Shown: positions 1-7,850, counted from the stretch's first letter. The stretch: 10,962 nucleotides of DNA from Desulfosporosinus sp. UBA5188 (GCA_002413075.1 DHWG01000124.1:503-11464); one strand, 5' to 3'. Translations and numbers: made by a program. The notes: generated by a model not told the origin, from the sequence alone.

Positions 1-1514
1 CAGGCGGATATTGGGGAGCACAGCTGAAGTTTGCTGGTTATGATATGGTGATCTTGGAAGGCAAATCAGCGAAACCTGTGTATATTGCCATTACTGACGA
101 CAAAGTGGAAATTAAAGATGCAGCGAATGTTTGGGGTAAGGATGTCTATGCCACAACAGAAGCTTTAAAACTTGAATTTGGAGATGACAAAGCGAAAGTC
201 TTGACCATTGGTCCCGCTGGCGAAACACTTTCACTCAATGCAGCCATCATGAATGACCTCTTCCGTGCAGCAGGGCGTAGTGGTGTCGGTGCCGTCATGG
301 GATCGAAAAATCTTAAAGCAATTGTGGTTCGTGGAACCGGTAAAGTCGTCAATGCGAATCCTGATGAAATGAAAAAAGTCTTGAGCGAGGCTTTAGGAAA
401 AATTAAGGCGAATGGCGTTACAGGAGCAGGTCTACCAACCTACGGTACCGCAATCCTTGTAAACATTATTAATGAAAGCGGGATATTCCCGGTCAATAAC
501 TTCCAAGATTCGTATGATCCTAACGCTGAGACCGTCAGTGGAGAAACCATGACAGCAAATCACTTAATTAAAAAGGACGCTTGCTATCGCTGTCCGATTG
601 CCTGCGGTCGTTACAGTAAATGGGAAGGCGGCGAAGGCGCTGGTCCTGAGTATGAAGCCGTATGGTCCTTTGGTCCTGACTGTGGCATCCATGATTATGA
701 TGCCATTCATAAAGCCAATGATTTATGTAACAAATTAGGGATGGATTCCATTTCAGCCGGCACAACCATTGCCACGGCTATGGAACTGGTTCAACGCGGA
801 TATATTAAGCCAGAAGAACTTGAGGGTATACCCCTGGAGTTTGGAAATGTCGAAGGAATGGTAGAATGGACGCGCAAAATGGCTTACGCTGAAGGCTTCG
901 GAGCAAAATTAGCGCAAGGTTCTTATCGTCTGGCTGAAAGTTATGGTCACCCAGAACTCTCCATGACGGTTAAGAAACTTGACATTCCTGCCTATGACCC
1001 TCGTGGTATCCAAGGTCATGGACTTCAATATGCAACGAATAACCGCGGTGGTTGTCACGTTCGTGGGTATATGGTTTCTCCGGAAATCCTCGGCCTACCA
1101 CAAAAACTAGATAAGGACACCCTCGAAGGTAAAACAACGTGGGTTAAGATCTTCCAAGATCTCACAGGCGTCATCGATTCCATCGGAATGTGTTTGTTCA
1201 CTTCTTTCGCGCTCGGTCTGCCTGACTACACTGCGATTGTCAATGCAGTAACGGGTGAAAATTACACGGACGAGGAACTCCTCGAATGTGGAGAACGTAT
1301 TTGGAACGTGGAACGTTTACAAAACTTACGAGTCGGTATGACCGCAGCCGATGACACACTTCCTGAACGTTTGTTAAAAGTGGCAATTCCAACAGGACCT
1401 TCAAAAGGAAGCGTGCACAGATTGCCAGAGCTTCTCCCTGCATACTATGCTGAACGTGGCTGGGACGAGGCTGGCGTACCAACACCTGAACGTCTTAAAA
1501 AGCTGGTTATATAA
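1..1514 (+). CDS. aor: Aldehyde:ferredoxin oxidoreductase family protein (W/Mo bis-pyranopterin enzyme), 5'-truncated by window edge
   Basis: The open frame continues upstream of the ATG at 45 to the window edge (frame starts at base 3, reading GGYWGAQLKFAGYD, typical of the AFOR N-terminal domain), so that ATG is internal. About 503 residues are visible; archaeal AOR has about 605, so roughly 100 N-terminal residues are missing. Numbered from the ATG at 45: the conserved GAVMGSKNLKAI block is at 82-93; the 4Fe-4S motif CYRCPIAC has Cys180, 183 and 187, with the fourth ligand Cys383 in DSIGMC; the pterin-binding block DPRGIQGHGLQYATNNRGGC is at 318-337. The family oxidises aldehydes to carboxylic acids in the cytoplasm using a tungsten or molybdenum bis-pyranopterin and ferredoxin. 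The substrate cannot be told from sequence; some relatives act on other carboxyl-level substrates. Cofactor genes follow directly downstream, which fits a maturation partnership. A terminator lies about 50 nt after the TAA stop. Confidence 0.95.
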   Translation, partial: GGYWGAQLKFAGYDMVILEGKSAKPVYIAITDDKVEIKDAANVWGKDVYATTEALKLEFGDDKAKVLTIGPAGETLSLNAAIMNDLFRAAGRSGVGAVMGSKNLKAIVVRGTGKVVNANPDEMKKVLSEALGKIKANGVTGAGLPTYGTAILVNIINESGIFPVNNFQDSYDPNAETVSGETMTANHLIKKDACYRCPIACGRYSKWEGGEGAGPEYEAVWSFGPDCGIHDYDAIHKANDLCNKLGMDSISAGTTIATAMELVQRGYIKPEELEGIPLEFGNVEGMVEWTRKMAYAEGFGAKLAQGSYRLAESYGHPELSMTVKKLDIPAYDPRGIQGHGLQYATNNRGGCHVRGYMVSPEILGLPQKLDKDTLEGKTTWVKIFQDLTGVIDSIGMCLFTSFALGLPDYTAIVNAVTGENYTDEELLECGERIWNVERLQNLRVGMTAADDTLPERLLKVAIPTGPSKGSVHRLPELLPAYYAERGWDEAGVPTPERLKKLVI

Positions 1515-1565
1515 AACTAAGTATAGCTTATCGTAAAATTGGATAAAGCTAAGATATAGTGATTG

Positions 1566-1591
1566 AGGGGGGCCTATTTGGGTCCCCCTTT
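1566..1591 (+). terminator. Intrinsic terminator after the AOR gene
   Basis: A 9-bp stem is formed by 1566-1574 (AGGGGGGCC) and 1581-1589 (GGTCCCCCT) with one G-T pair. It closes a 6-nt loop (TATTTG) and is followed by a short T run (TTTCG). The very GC-rich stem makes it credible; the short T tract means read-through into the cofactor genes is possible. Confidence 0.75.
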
Positions 1592-1601
1592 CGTAGTACC
1601 A

Positions 1602-1610
1602 TGGTATAAT
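1602..1610 (+). promoter_or_regulatory. Extended -10 promoter for the moaD-moeA-hdrD-like unit
   Basis: TGGTATAAT matches the TGnTATAAT extended -10 element exactly. No good -35 hexamer lies 16-18 bp upstream, because that space is taken by the terminator stem; extended -10 promoters can do without one. The element overlaps a perfect 10-bp palindrome, TACCATGGTA (1597-1606). The predicted start is near 1617, about 30 nt ahead of the GTG start of the moaD-like gene. Confidence 0.6.
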
Positions 1611-1647
1611 AGACTTCAAAAGTCCCAGGTCGAGAGGAGGAGCAGCC

Positions 1648-1872
1648 GTGCGTGTGACCGTTAAATTATTTGCGACGTTTCGGGATGGTCGTTTTAAGGT
1701 TGAAGAAATGGAGCTTCCAGAAGGAACCAGCGTTCTGGGTGTCATTCAACCACTGAACATTAAACCGGAGGAATTGGCGATTTGCCTACGAAATGGGAAA
1801 GATGCTAAGGAAGATACGGTGTTAAATGATGGAGATACCTTAGCACTCTTTCCACCAGTCGGAGGGGGCTAA
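1648..1872 (+). CDS. moaD: MoaD/ThiS-family small sulfur-carrier protein
   Basis: This 74-residue beta-grasp protein ends in FPPVGGG, the C-terminal diglycine tail that is adenylated by an E1-like enzyme and then thiocarboxylated. In the MoaD branch the thiocarboxylate gives sulfur to form the dithiolene of molybdopterin. The hydrophobic N-terminal strand (RVTVKLFATF) and the NDGDTLALFPPV end are typical of the family, and the length is usual. The start is GTG at 1648, supported by AGGAGG at 1635-1640 with 7 nt spacing. It is the first gene of the cluster and abuts the E1-like gene with no gap. Location next to AOR and two moeA genes argues for cofactor work rather than thiamin synthesis. Which large subunit (MoaE) it serves is unknown, as none is in the window. 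Confidence 0.88.
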   Translation: MRVTVKLFATFRDGRFKVEEMELPEGTSVLGVIQPLNIKPEELAICLRNGKDAKEDTVLNDGDTLALFPPVGGG

Positions 1873-2559
1873 ATGAAATTAGAAGGTCGTTATGATCGGA
1901 ATAAGAAAACCTTGTCGGATGAAGATCAGCTCAAGCTGAGTAATTCTTGTGTTGCAATCGTGGGATGCGGAGGACTCGGGGGTTATATTGCCGAACAACT
2001 TGCTCGAATCGGGGTTGGCAAACTCGTGCTGTATGACGGTGACCGTTTTGAAGTGAGTAATCTTAATCGCCAAATTATGGCGACAGAACTCAATATAGGG
2101 CAGTGGAAGGTAGAAGCTGCCCAGGAAAGACTGCGAAGTGTGAATTCTGAGGTACAGGTCGATGTCGTGAGAGGCTGGTTTGAGGAGAAAAAGGCGCCTG
2201 ATAGGTTACGTGACGTTGATCTGGTCTGTGACGCCCTAGATTCAAGAGACTCGCGCGTCATGCTAGAGCGGGTCTGTCACCAAATGGAGCTGCCACTGGT
2301 TTATGCTAGTATTGCAGGCTGGTTCGGACAATTGGGGGTCAGTTTGCCGGGAGATCTCAGTGTTTCACGCCTCTATGGACACGGAGAGAAGGGTGTTGAG
2401 AGCACGTGGGGAAACCCTGCTTTTACGCCGGCTGTCTTGGCAAGCCTGAGTGTTGCTGAGACTGTAAAATTACTGGTGGGGCGAACGCCTTCCTTGCGTC
2501 ATGCTTGGTTACAAGTGGATCTACTAAGTATGGAGTTTGAACGTTTTGAAATCCAGTGA
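1873..2559 (+). CDS. E1-like HesA/MoeB/ThiF-family adenylyltransferase without zinc cysteines
   Basis: This 228-residue Rossmann protein probably adenylates the C-terminal glycine of the MoaD-like protein encoded just before it, using ATP. The nucleotide-binding motif GCGGLGG is at 31-37, followed by LYDGD (53-57) and NLNRQ (63-67), whose Arg66 matches the conserved E1 arginine. The acidic motif CDALD (119-123) matches the Mg-binding region. E. coli MoeB has about 249 residues and two CxxC zinc motifs. Here the only cysteines are at 26, 32, 119 and 135, and there is no CxxC, so the structural zinc site is absent. There is no C-terminal rhodanese domain. The ATG directly follows the upstream TAA, and its Shine-Dalgarno (GGAGGGGG, 1861-1868) is made by the glycine codons of the moaD-like gene, so translation is likely coupled. 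The alternative is a ThiF/HesA role; context favours MoeB-like. Confidence 0.87.
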   Translation: MKLEGRYDRNKKTLSDEDQLKLSNSCVAIVGCGGLGGYIAEQLARIGVGKLVLYDGDRFEVSNLNRQIMATELNIGQWKVEAAQERLRSVNSEVQVDVVRGWFEEKKAPDRLRDVDLVCDALDSRDSRVMLERVCHQMELPLVYASIAGWFGQLGVSLPGDLSVSRLYGHGEKGVESTWGNPAFTPAVLASLSVAETVKLLVGRTPSLRHAWLQVDLLSMEFERFEIQ

Positions 2560-2598
2560 TAATATAAGAGATTATGACCATGAAAGGTGTGATGGAAC

Positions 2599-3840
2599 AT
2601 GGGAAACAGTAGTGAATTATTTAAAGTCAAAACGTTGACTGAGGCGATCGATTCATTAAAACCCTATGTTCTCTCGTTCTATGAGCGCAGCGAAACGATT
2701 TCGTTAGCTGATTCCTTGGGACGAATTCTTATTCAGGATATCCCAGCAACCTGTGCTGTCCCTCATTTTCGCAAATCAACGATGGATGGCATGGCTGTTC
2801 GAGCGGCCGATACGTTTGGTGCCAGTGAAAGTATGCCAGCGTTGGTACAATGTTATGGGGAAGTCCGCATGGGTGAAGCTCCGAAGGAGTTGTTGAAGCC
2901 GGGAACCGGAATACTAATGCCGACAGGGGGCATGCTTCCTGAGGGAGCTGATGCTGTCGTAATGGTCGAACGTCTGGAACACTTTGGGGAGGAACTCTAC
3001 GGCGTAACGAAGGCGGTGGCACCCGGGGAGAATCTGATCGACATAGGGGAAGATTTAACCGTAGGTGAAGTTATTCTTACACAATTTACGCGAATTAGAG
3101 CGCAAGAAATGGGTCTGCTGGCCTCCTTTGGACAAATAAACGTCCCAGTATTGCCGCGTTTTCGCGTGGGAATTCTCTCGACCGGGGATGAAATCATTCC
3201 TCCTGAGCAAGAACCATTACCAGGTCAATCAAGGGATATTAATGGCTATACATTACTTGGACAAGCCTTAGCGAGTGGCGCAGAGGCCCATCATTATGGT
3301 ATTGTGAAAGATGACCTTGAAGCACTACGAACCATGCTGAAAAGAATGTTGAAGGAAAATGATATCATCTTACTCTCGGGAGGAAGCTCCGTAGGGTCAC
3401 GTGACCTGTCCGCACAGATCATTGGTGAGCTTGGTCAGCCGGGACTGCTTTTTCATGGGTTAGCCCTTAAACCTGGTAAGCCGACAATCGGTGGGGTCGT
3501 AGATGGCAAGCTGATATTTGGACTGCCTGGACACCCAGCTTCTGCGATGGTCGTTTTTGACGCTATCGTCCGACCTTGGTTGGATGGATCTGCCTTACAT
3601 CCTCAGGTCGATCCACTGCCCACGGGACAGTTAACGCAAAACTTATATTCTGGAAGTGGTCGAGAGGAGTTTGTGCGTGTGCGCCTTACACAAGGTGAAG
3701 CAGGCTGGCTTCTAGAACCAATTCGAGGCAAATCCGGTTTAATTCGCACGATGGTCTTGGCCGATGCGATCGTGCATATTCGCTTAGATACAGATGGCGT
3801 GGAAGCGGGTAAAGAAGTCTCTTTCCGGTTATTGAGATAA
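2599..3840 (+). CDS. moeA: Molybdopterin molybdenumtransferase MoeA
   Basis: At 413 residues this is a normal full-length MoeA (about 400-411), the cytoplasmic enzyme that uses adenylated molybdopterin and an oxyanion (molybdate or tungstate) to make the metal cofactor. Visible motifs: STMDGMAVRA (60-69); PTGGMLPEGADAVVMVE (108-124); STGDEI (194-199); DINGY (213-217); SGGSSVGSRD (260-269); KPGKP (291-295); and FGLPGHPAS (307-315). The acidic residues Asp63, Glu198, Asp213 and Asp269 line up with those important in E. coli MoeA. An oddity is Met64 where the family nearly always has Tyr (MDGYA). The start ATG has only a weak AAGGTG (2583-2588) ahead of it; earlier ATGs run into a stop quickly. 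It sits 39 nt after the E1-like gene and 37 nt before a second moeA, suggesting one transcript. Confidence 0.93.
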   Translation: MGNSSELFKVKTLTEAIDSLKPYVLSFYERSETISLADSLGRILIQDIPATCAVPHFRKSTMDGMAVRAADTFGASESMPALVQCYGEVRMGEAPKELLKPGTGILMPTGGMLPEGADAVVMVERLEHFGEELYGVTKAVAPGENLIDIGEDLTVGEVILTQFTRIRAQEMGLLASFGQINVPVLPRFRVGILSTGDEIIPPEQEPLPGQSRDINGYTLLGQALASGAEAHHYGIVKDDLEALRTMLKRMLKENDIILLSGGSSVGSRDLSAQIIGELGQPGLLFHGLALKPGKPTIGGVVDGKLIFGLPGHPASAMVVFDAIVRPWLDGSALHPQVDPLPTGQLTQNLYSGSGREEFVRVRLTQGEAGWLLEPIRGKSGLIRTMVLADAIVHIRLDTDGVEAGKEVSFRLLR

Positions 3841-3877
3841 ACTTTATAAATTTGGTTGGAACGGGGAGGCAAGACCT

Positions 3878-5785
3878 ATGAAACGGCAAATATATCTTGA
3901 AAACACGGCTTGGCAAGAAGGATTGGCCTTAATGATGGACAAACTGGCTGGACGTTGTCTTCCGCGCAATGAGTTCGTGGATGTCCGTACAGCTTTGCAT
4001 AGAATTACCGGGGCTATCGTTCGTGCCAAAAGAAGTTCTCCTCATTTCGCGGCTTCGGCGATGGATGGCTATGCGATTCGAGCCAAGGAGACTCACGGGG
4101 TTTCGGAGAGGGAACCTCGTTGGTTAGAACTCGGAGTTCAAGCCATCCAAGTGGATACCGGGGACCCTGTTCCTGAGGGGATGGACGCGGTCGTCATGCT
4201 AGAAGAAGTTTTGGAAACGGGTGAGCGTGGAATCTTACTTCAAACTCCGGTCGTCCCTTGGAATCATGTTCGACCCGTAGGGGAGGACATTGTTGAAGGG
4301 GAAGTGCTTCTGCCAATCCACCACCGTATTCGCCCTCAAGATCAGGGCGCGTTATTGGCAGCGGGGGTTTTGGCCGTTGAAGTTCGGTCTAAACCGCGAG
4401 TGGGGATCATGCCAACGGGCGATGAGATCCGTCCACCAGAAGCTACCCTTCAGGTGGGAGATATCGTGGATAGTAATTCCACCGTCCTGGCGTCCTTAGT
4501 GGAGGAATGGGGCGGATTTGCGACAATATGGCCGATAACACCGGATCAACCAGAGAAATTAGAAGAAGCCATTCTCGCGATGGCAGCGTCCCAAGATATT
4601 CTGGTCATCATCGCAGGATCCTCACAAGGACGGGATGACTATACGTCTAAAATGGTTGAAAAATTTGGGACTCTTTATCTGCACGGAGTGGCCATAAAAC
4701 CTGGTAAACCAGTTGTCCTGGGAGAGGTACAAGGCAAGCCCACGTTTGGAATCCCTGGTTACCCGGTATCTTCCTATTTGACAGCGCATTTGTTCTTGGA
4801 GCCTTGGGTAAAGCATCTACAGGGCTTAAGTAAAGACTCACAGGCAACCTTGGAGGCCGTCATCAGCAAGAAAGTCTTTTCCTCACTAGGCAGTGAAGAG
4901 TTTGTGCGCGTTAAAGTCGGGAGAGTTGGAGATCGTTGGGTTGCTGCGCCTTTGAATCGAGGGGCAGGCGTGACGATGAGTTTGGTAAGAGCAGATGGTA
5001 TGTTACGGGTTCCTCGCTTACAGGAAGGGTTTCATGAGGGAGAAACGGTACCCGTTGAGCTTTTACGACCGGTTTCAGAGCTAGAAGAAACGCTCGTCTG
5101 CATAGGGTCTCATGATTTGACGTTGGATGTTTTAAGTAGCCATATGAAGGCAATAAGTGGTCAGGGTGGCATTGCCTCAGCGCATGTTGGGAGCCTGGCT
5201 GGAATTCTATCTCTACGCAAAGGGGAAGCCCATTTCGCAGGGATTCACTTACTCGATCCAGAGACAGGGGAGTACAATCGCTCGTATTTGCAACGGTTTT
5301 TGCCGGGTAGAGACGTTGCCTTGTTAAATTTGGTTTATAGAAACCAAGTCCTTATTGTGCCGAAAGGAAACCCCCTAAATATTAAAAATCTAGCCGATCT
5401 AGTCAAGCCCGGCGTTCGCTTTATCAATCGTCAAGGCGGGTCCGGTACGCGAGTGCTTTTAGATTACTTGCTCCAGAAGCAGGGCCTTACCAAAGAACAA
5501 ATTGTTGGGTATGAGCGCGAGGAATTTACCCACTTGGCGGTTGCCGTGGCCGTTGCCTCAGGAACCGCTGATGTAGGTCTCGGTATTCAAAGTGCTGCGG
5601 AAGCGTTAGGACTGGATTATGTGCTCGTTGGGGAAGAACGGTATGATCTGGCAATTCCCCAAGAATTTCTAGAGGAGCCCCGCATGAAAGCGATGATTTC
5701 AGTGATTCAAAGCAAAGCGTTCCAAGACGATGTTTTGGCGCTTGGTGGGTATGATGTTCGCGAGACGGGCGTATTCTTGGGTTGA
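3878..5785 (+). CDS. moeA: MoeA fused to a C-terminal PBP-like (TupA/ModA-type) domain
   Basis: This 635-residue protein has a complete MoeA unit (about 1-400) followed by a periplasmic-binding-protein-like domain (about 405-630, the PBP_like type). MoeA motifs: SAMDGYAIRA (60-69), PTGDEI (179-184), DSNS (198-201), AGSSQGRDDYT (246-256), KPGKP (274-278) and GIPGYPVSSY (291-300). In the second domain GSHDLTLDVL (410-419) and INRQGGSGTR (516-525) resemble the oxyanion-binding loops of tungstate/molybdate-binding proteins. There is no signal peptide, so the domain is cytoplasmic. This fused architecture is known in anaerobes and archaea, but its role is unsettled. An inference is that it captures tungstate or molybdate for the adjoining MoeA active site. 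A strong GGGGAGG (3863-3869) lies 8 nt before the ATG. Two moeA genes in tandem suggest non-redundant metal or enzyme partners. Confidence 0.92.
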   Translation: MKRQIYLENTAWQEGLALMMDKLAGRCLPRNEFVDVRTALHRITGAIVRAKRSSPHFAASAMDGYAIRAKETHGVSEREPRWLELGVQAIQVDTGDPVPEGMDAVVMLEEVLETGERGILLQTPVVPWNHVRPVGEDIVEGEVLLPIHHRIRPQDQGALLAAGVLAVEVRSKPRVGIMPTGDEIRPPEATLQVGDIVDSNSTVLASLVEEWGGFATIWPITPDQPEKLEEAILAMAASQDILVIIAGSSQGRDDYTSKMVEKFGTLYLHGVAIKPGKPVVLGEVQGKPTFGIPGYPVSSYLTAHLFLEPWVKHLQGLSKDSQATLEAVISKKVFSSLGSEEFVRVKVGRVGDRWVAAPLNRGAGVTMSLVRADGMLRVPRLQEGFHEGETVPVELLRPVSELEETLVCIGSHDLTLDVLSSHMKAISGQGGIASAHVGSLAGILSLRKGEAHFAGIHLLDPETGEYNRSYLQRFLPGRDVALLNLVYRNQVLIVPKGNPLNIKNLADLVKPGVRFINRQGGSGTRVLLDYLLQKQGLTKEQIVGYEREEFTHLAVAVAVASGTADVGLGIQSAAEALGLDYVLVGEERYDLAIPQEFLEEPRMKAMISVIQSKAFQDDVLALGGYDVRETGVFLG

Positions 5786-5813
5786 CGGAGATTGAGGTAG
5801 GTGTTCATTTCAT

Positions 5814-7796
5814 ATGGAGGCGACCAGACAGTTATTTTGGAATACGAATGGAAAAGGGGCAATGTATTTTATTGCCCTAATCTCCATGGCTTTTTTTATA
5901 GTAGGCGGTAGCAAAAAGCTTGGAAGTTGGCTAGCAGGACGACCGATCCGTTATGATGACTTGGGTTTGAGGTTCAAACGATTTGTTCTAGATCTCATAA
6001 AGCATGATACGGACATTTTCAGGGGGACTTTCCGCCGAATCATGCATTTAGGCGTTTTTTATGGATTTGTCATCTTAACGATCGGAACGTTGGTTATTGC
6101 CATTCAGGATCATTTTGGAATTCCGTTATTCTATGGGAAGACCTATTTAATTCTTAGCTTGTTAATGGATCTATTTGGTCTCATGATGATGGTCGGAATA
6201 GGGATGGCCGCCTATAAACGATATATTGATAAACCAGACCATGAGGATTACACGTTCGATGATGCCTTTTTGCTGATCCTCATTTTTCTAATCCTCTTCA
6301 CGGGTTTTGTTATGGAAAGCTTACGGATTTATGCGACGCTTGATCCTTGGGCTTGGTGGTCACCAGTGGGTCTGCTTTTTTCGGCAGGTATTCAAATATT
6401 AGGCGTTTCAGTACCTGCTGCCTTGATGACTCATGCTTTTTTATGGTATTTTCATATGCTGTTGGTTTTTGGGTTTATTGCCTATATCCCATATTCTAAA
6501 TTGTTTCATATGTTTGCTTCTTCGCTGAACATTTTCTTAAAACCGTCGACCCCTATTGGCGGGTTAACCCCTGTCGATCAACTCTCAAACCAAGGAAGAA
6601 ACATAGGCGCTGCGCGTCTTGAAGATTTTACTCAGAAACAGCTGCTTGAATTAGATGCTTGCATTTCCTGCGGAAGGTGTCAAAAAGGCTGTCCTGCTTA
6701 TAACAGTGGAGCGCCTCTGTCACCAAGCGTTGTGATTAGAGCTTTAAAACGACATTCCATGGCCAAGAACTCGTTTTTCAGAAGCAAAATTAAGGCTTTT
6801 AACCCCTCTATCCTTGATAAGGTCATCGCTAAAGAGACCTTATGGGCTTGTACGACGTGTGGACTTTGTGAAGACAAATGCCCGGTCAATATAGAACATA
6901 TCAAGAGAATCGTAGATATGAGAAGAAGCTTGGTCACCGAGGAGGGGGGCTACCCCCTTGAGGTTCAGAAGGTCTTCGAAAATATTTCAGCCGTGGGAAA
7001 TCCCTGGGGACTAAGTCCCGATAGCAAGTATTACTTGGCAAAAGAGTCGCAGGTCGCGCTCCTAAAAAAGAATAATCCGACGGATATCCTATATTGGGTC
7101 GGTTGTCACGGTTCTTATGAAACTCGCAATATGAAGGTCTCTCAAGTCATGTTTAAGCTCTTAGAGAAAGCAGGGGTAAACTACGCCACCCTAGGTAGGG
7201 AAGAAAAATGTTGTGGAGATTCAGTCAGGCGGCTAGGGAACGAAAAGCTTTTCCAAGAGTTAGCGCTGGAAAATATCAAGACGTTAAGTCAGTATACCTT
7301 CAACACCATTATGACGACTTGTCCCCATTGTTATAATATGCTGAAAAATGAATATCCTCAGTTCGGAGGACATTACCAGGTGGTGCATCACTCGGAGTTT
7401 CTTCTAGACCTCATCAAATCGGGTCAACTCAAACCAAAGGGGATTGATCATCTTAAAGTTACCTATCATGATCCTTGTTATTTGGGACGATATAACGCTA
7501 TTTATCAGGCTCCTAGAGATATTTTGACCTCAATTCCAGGACTTGAATTGGTAGAAATGAAAAATAATCGAGCTAGAGCCTTCTGCTGTGGAGCTGGAGG
7601 AGGTCGACTCTGGATGGAAGATAACAAGGACGAAACGATTAATAGCCTACTCGTGAAAAAGGCTCTGAGAACTGAGCCTGATATCTTAGCCACTGCGTGT
7701 CCGTTATGTTTAACAACGTTGACCGAAGCGGCAAGTCGTTCTATGGCAGAGCTAGAATGCTTGGACCTTGCAGAAATTCTTTATAATTCTCTATAG
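5814..7796 (+). CDS. HdrD-like membrane Fe-S oxidoreductase (NarI-like domain + 2x4Fe-4S + two CCG domains)
   Basis: This is a 660-residue redox protein. The N-terminal part (17-230) has about six hydrophobic helices (near 17-34, 80-98, 110-133, 150-172, 184-203, 205-226), as in NarI-like cytochrome b subunits; His78, His100, His207, His214 and His232 are candidate b-haem ligands. Two 4Fe-4S motifs follow: CISCGRCQKGCP (Cys283, 286, 289, 293) and CTTCGLCEDKCP (Cys346, 349, 352, 356). Two CCG modules finish it: Cys431, CC466-467, CPHC503-506, then Cys555, CC591-592, CPLC629-632, the heterodisulfide-reductase HdrD pattern. Relatives include the DUF224 proteins proposed to link electron-transferring flavoprotein to menaquinone. 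Here it probably moves electrons between a cytoplasmic donor and quinone; the donor is unknown. ATG 5814 is preceded by a distant AGGTAGG (5795-5801, 12 nt); Met17 (5862), after AAAAGGGG, is an alternative, but the EATRQLFW start is typical of the family. It lies 28 nt after moeA-PBP. Confidence 0.88.
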   Translation: MEATRQLFWNTNGKGAMYFIALISMAFFIVGGSKKLGSWLAGRPIRYDDLGLRFKRFVLDLIKHDTDIFRGTFRRIMHLGVFYGFVILTIGTLVIAIQDHFGIPLFYGKTYLILSLLMDLFGLMMMVGIGMAAYKRYIDKPDHEDYTFDDAFLLILIFLILFTGFVMESLRIYATLDPWAWWSPVGLLFSAGIQILGVSVPAALMTHAFLWYFHMLLVFGFIAYIPYSKLFHMFASSLNIFLKPSTPIGGLTPVDQLSNQGRNIGAARLEDFTQKQLLELDACISCGRCQKGCPAYNSGAPLSPSVVIRALKRHSMAKNSFFRSKIKAFNPSILDKVIAKETLWACTTCGLCEDKCPVNIEHIKRIVDMRRSLVTEEGGYPLEVQKVFENISAVGNPWGLSPDSKYYLAKESQVALLKKNNPTDILYWVGCHGSYETRNMKVSQVMFKLLEKAGVNYATLGREEKCCGDSVRRLGNEKLFQELALENIKTLSQYTFNTIMTTCPHCYNMLKNEYPQFGGHYQVVHHSEFLLDLIKSGQLKPKGIDHLKVTYHDPCYLGRYNAIYQAPRDILTSIPGLELVEMKNNRARAFCCGAGGGRLWMEDNKDETINSLLVKKALRTEPDILATACPLCLTTLTEAASRSMAELECLDLAEILYNSL

Positions 7797-7804
7797 ACTT
7801 AATT

Positions 7805-7850
7805 AAGATAGAAAGCACCTCCCAAATGCCTGGGAGGTGCTTTCTATCTT
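7805..7850. terminator. Bidirectional intrinsic terminator between convergent genes
   Basis: This is a perfect 20-bp inverted repeat: arms 7805-7824 and 7831-7850 around a 6-nt loop (AATGCC). The GC core GCACCTCCCA is flanked by A/T-rich ends, so on either strand the core hairpin is followed by TTTCTATCTT. It lies 8 nt after the stop of the HdrD-like gene and about 78 nt beyond the stop of the minus-strand gene, so it can end both transcripts. Confidence 0.93.

Noticed and set aside
146..352. Opposite-strand frames inside the AOR, moeA and hdrD-like genes
   Set aside because: They lie wholly within strongly supported genes, lack family motifs and good ribosome sites, and are shadows of those genes.
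45..1514. ATG at 45 as the true start of the AOR gene
   Set aside because: The frame is open to the window edge and the upstream residues match the AFOR N-terminal domain, so the gene is truncated rather than short.
1526..1555. Weak inverted repeat around TAGCTTATC after the AOR stop
   Set aside because: The arms pair only with a bulge and are AT-rich; the GC hairpin at 1566-1589 explains termination better.
2580..2612. Short ATG frame just before moeA as an alternative or leader start
   Set aside because: It stops after about ten codons inside moeA and has no family similarity; ATG 2599 gives the conserved MoeA frame.
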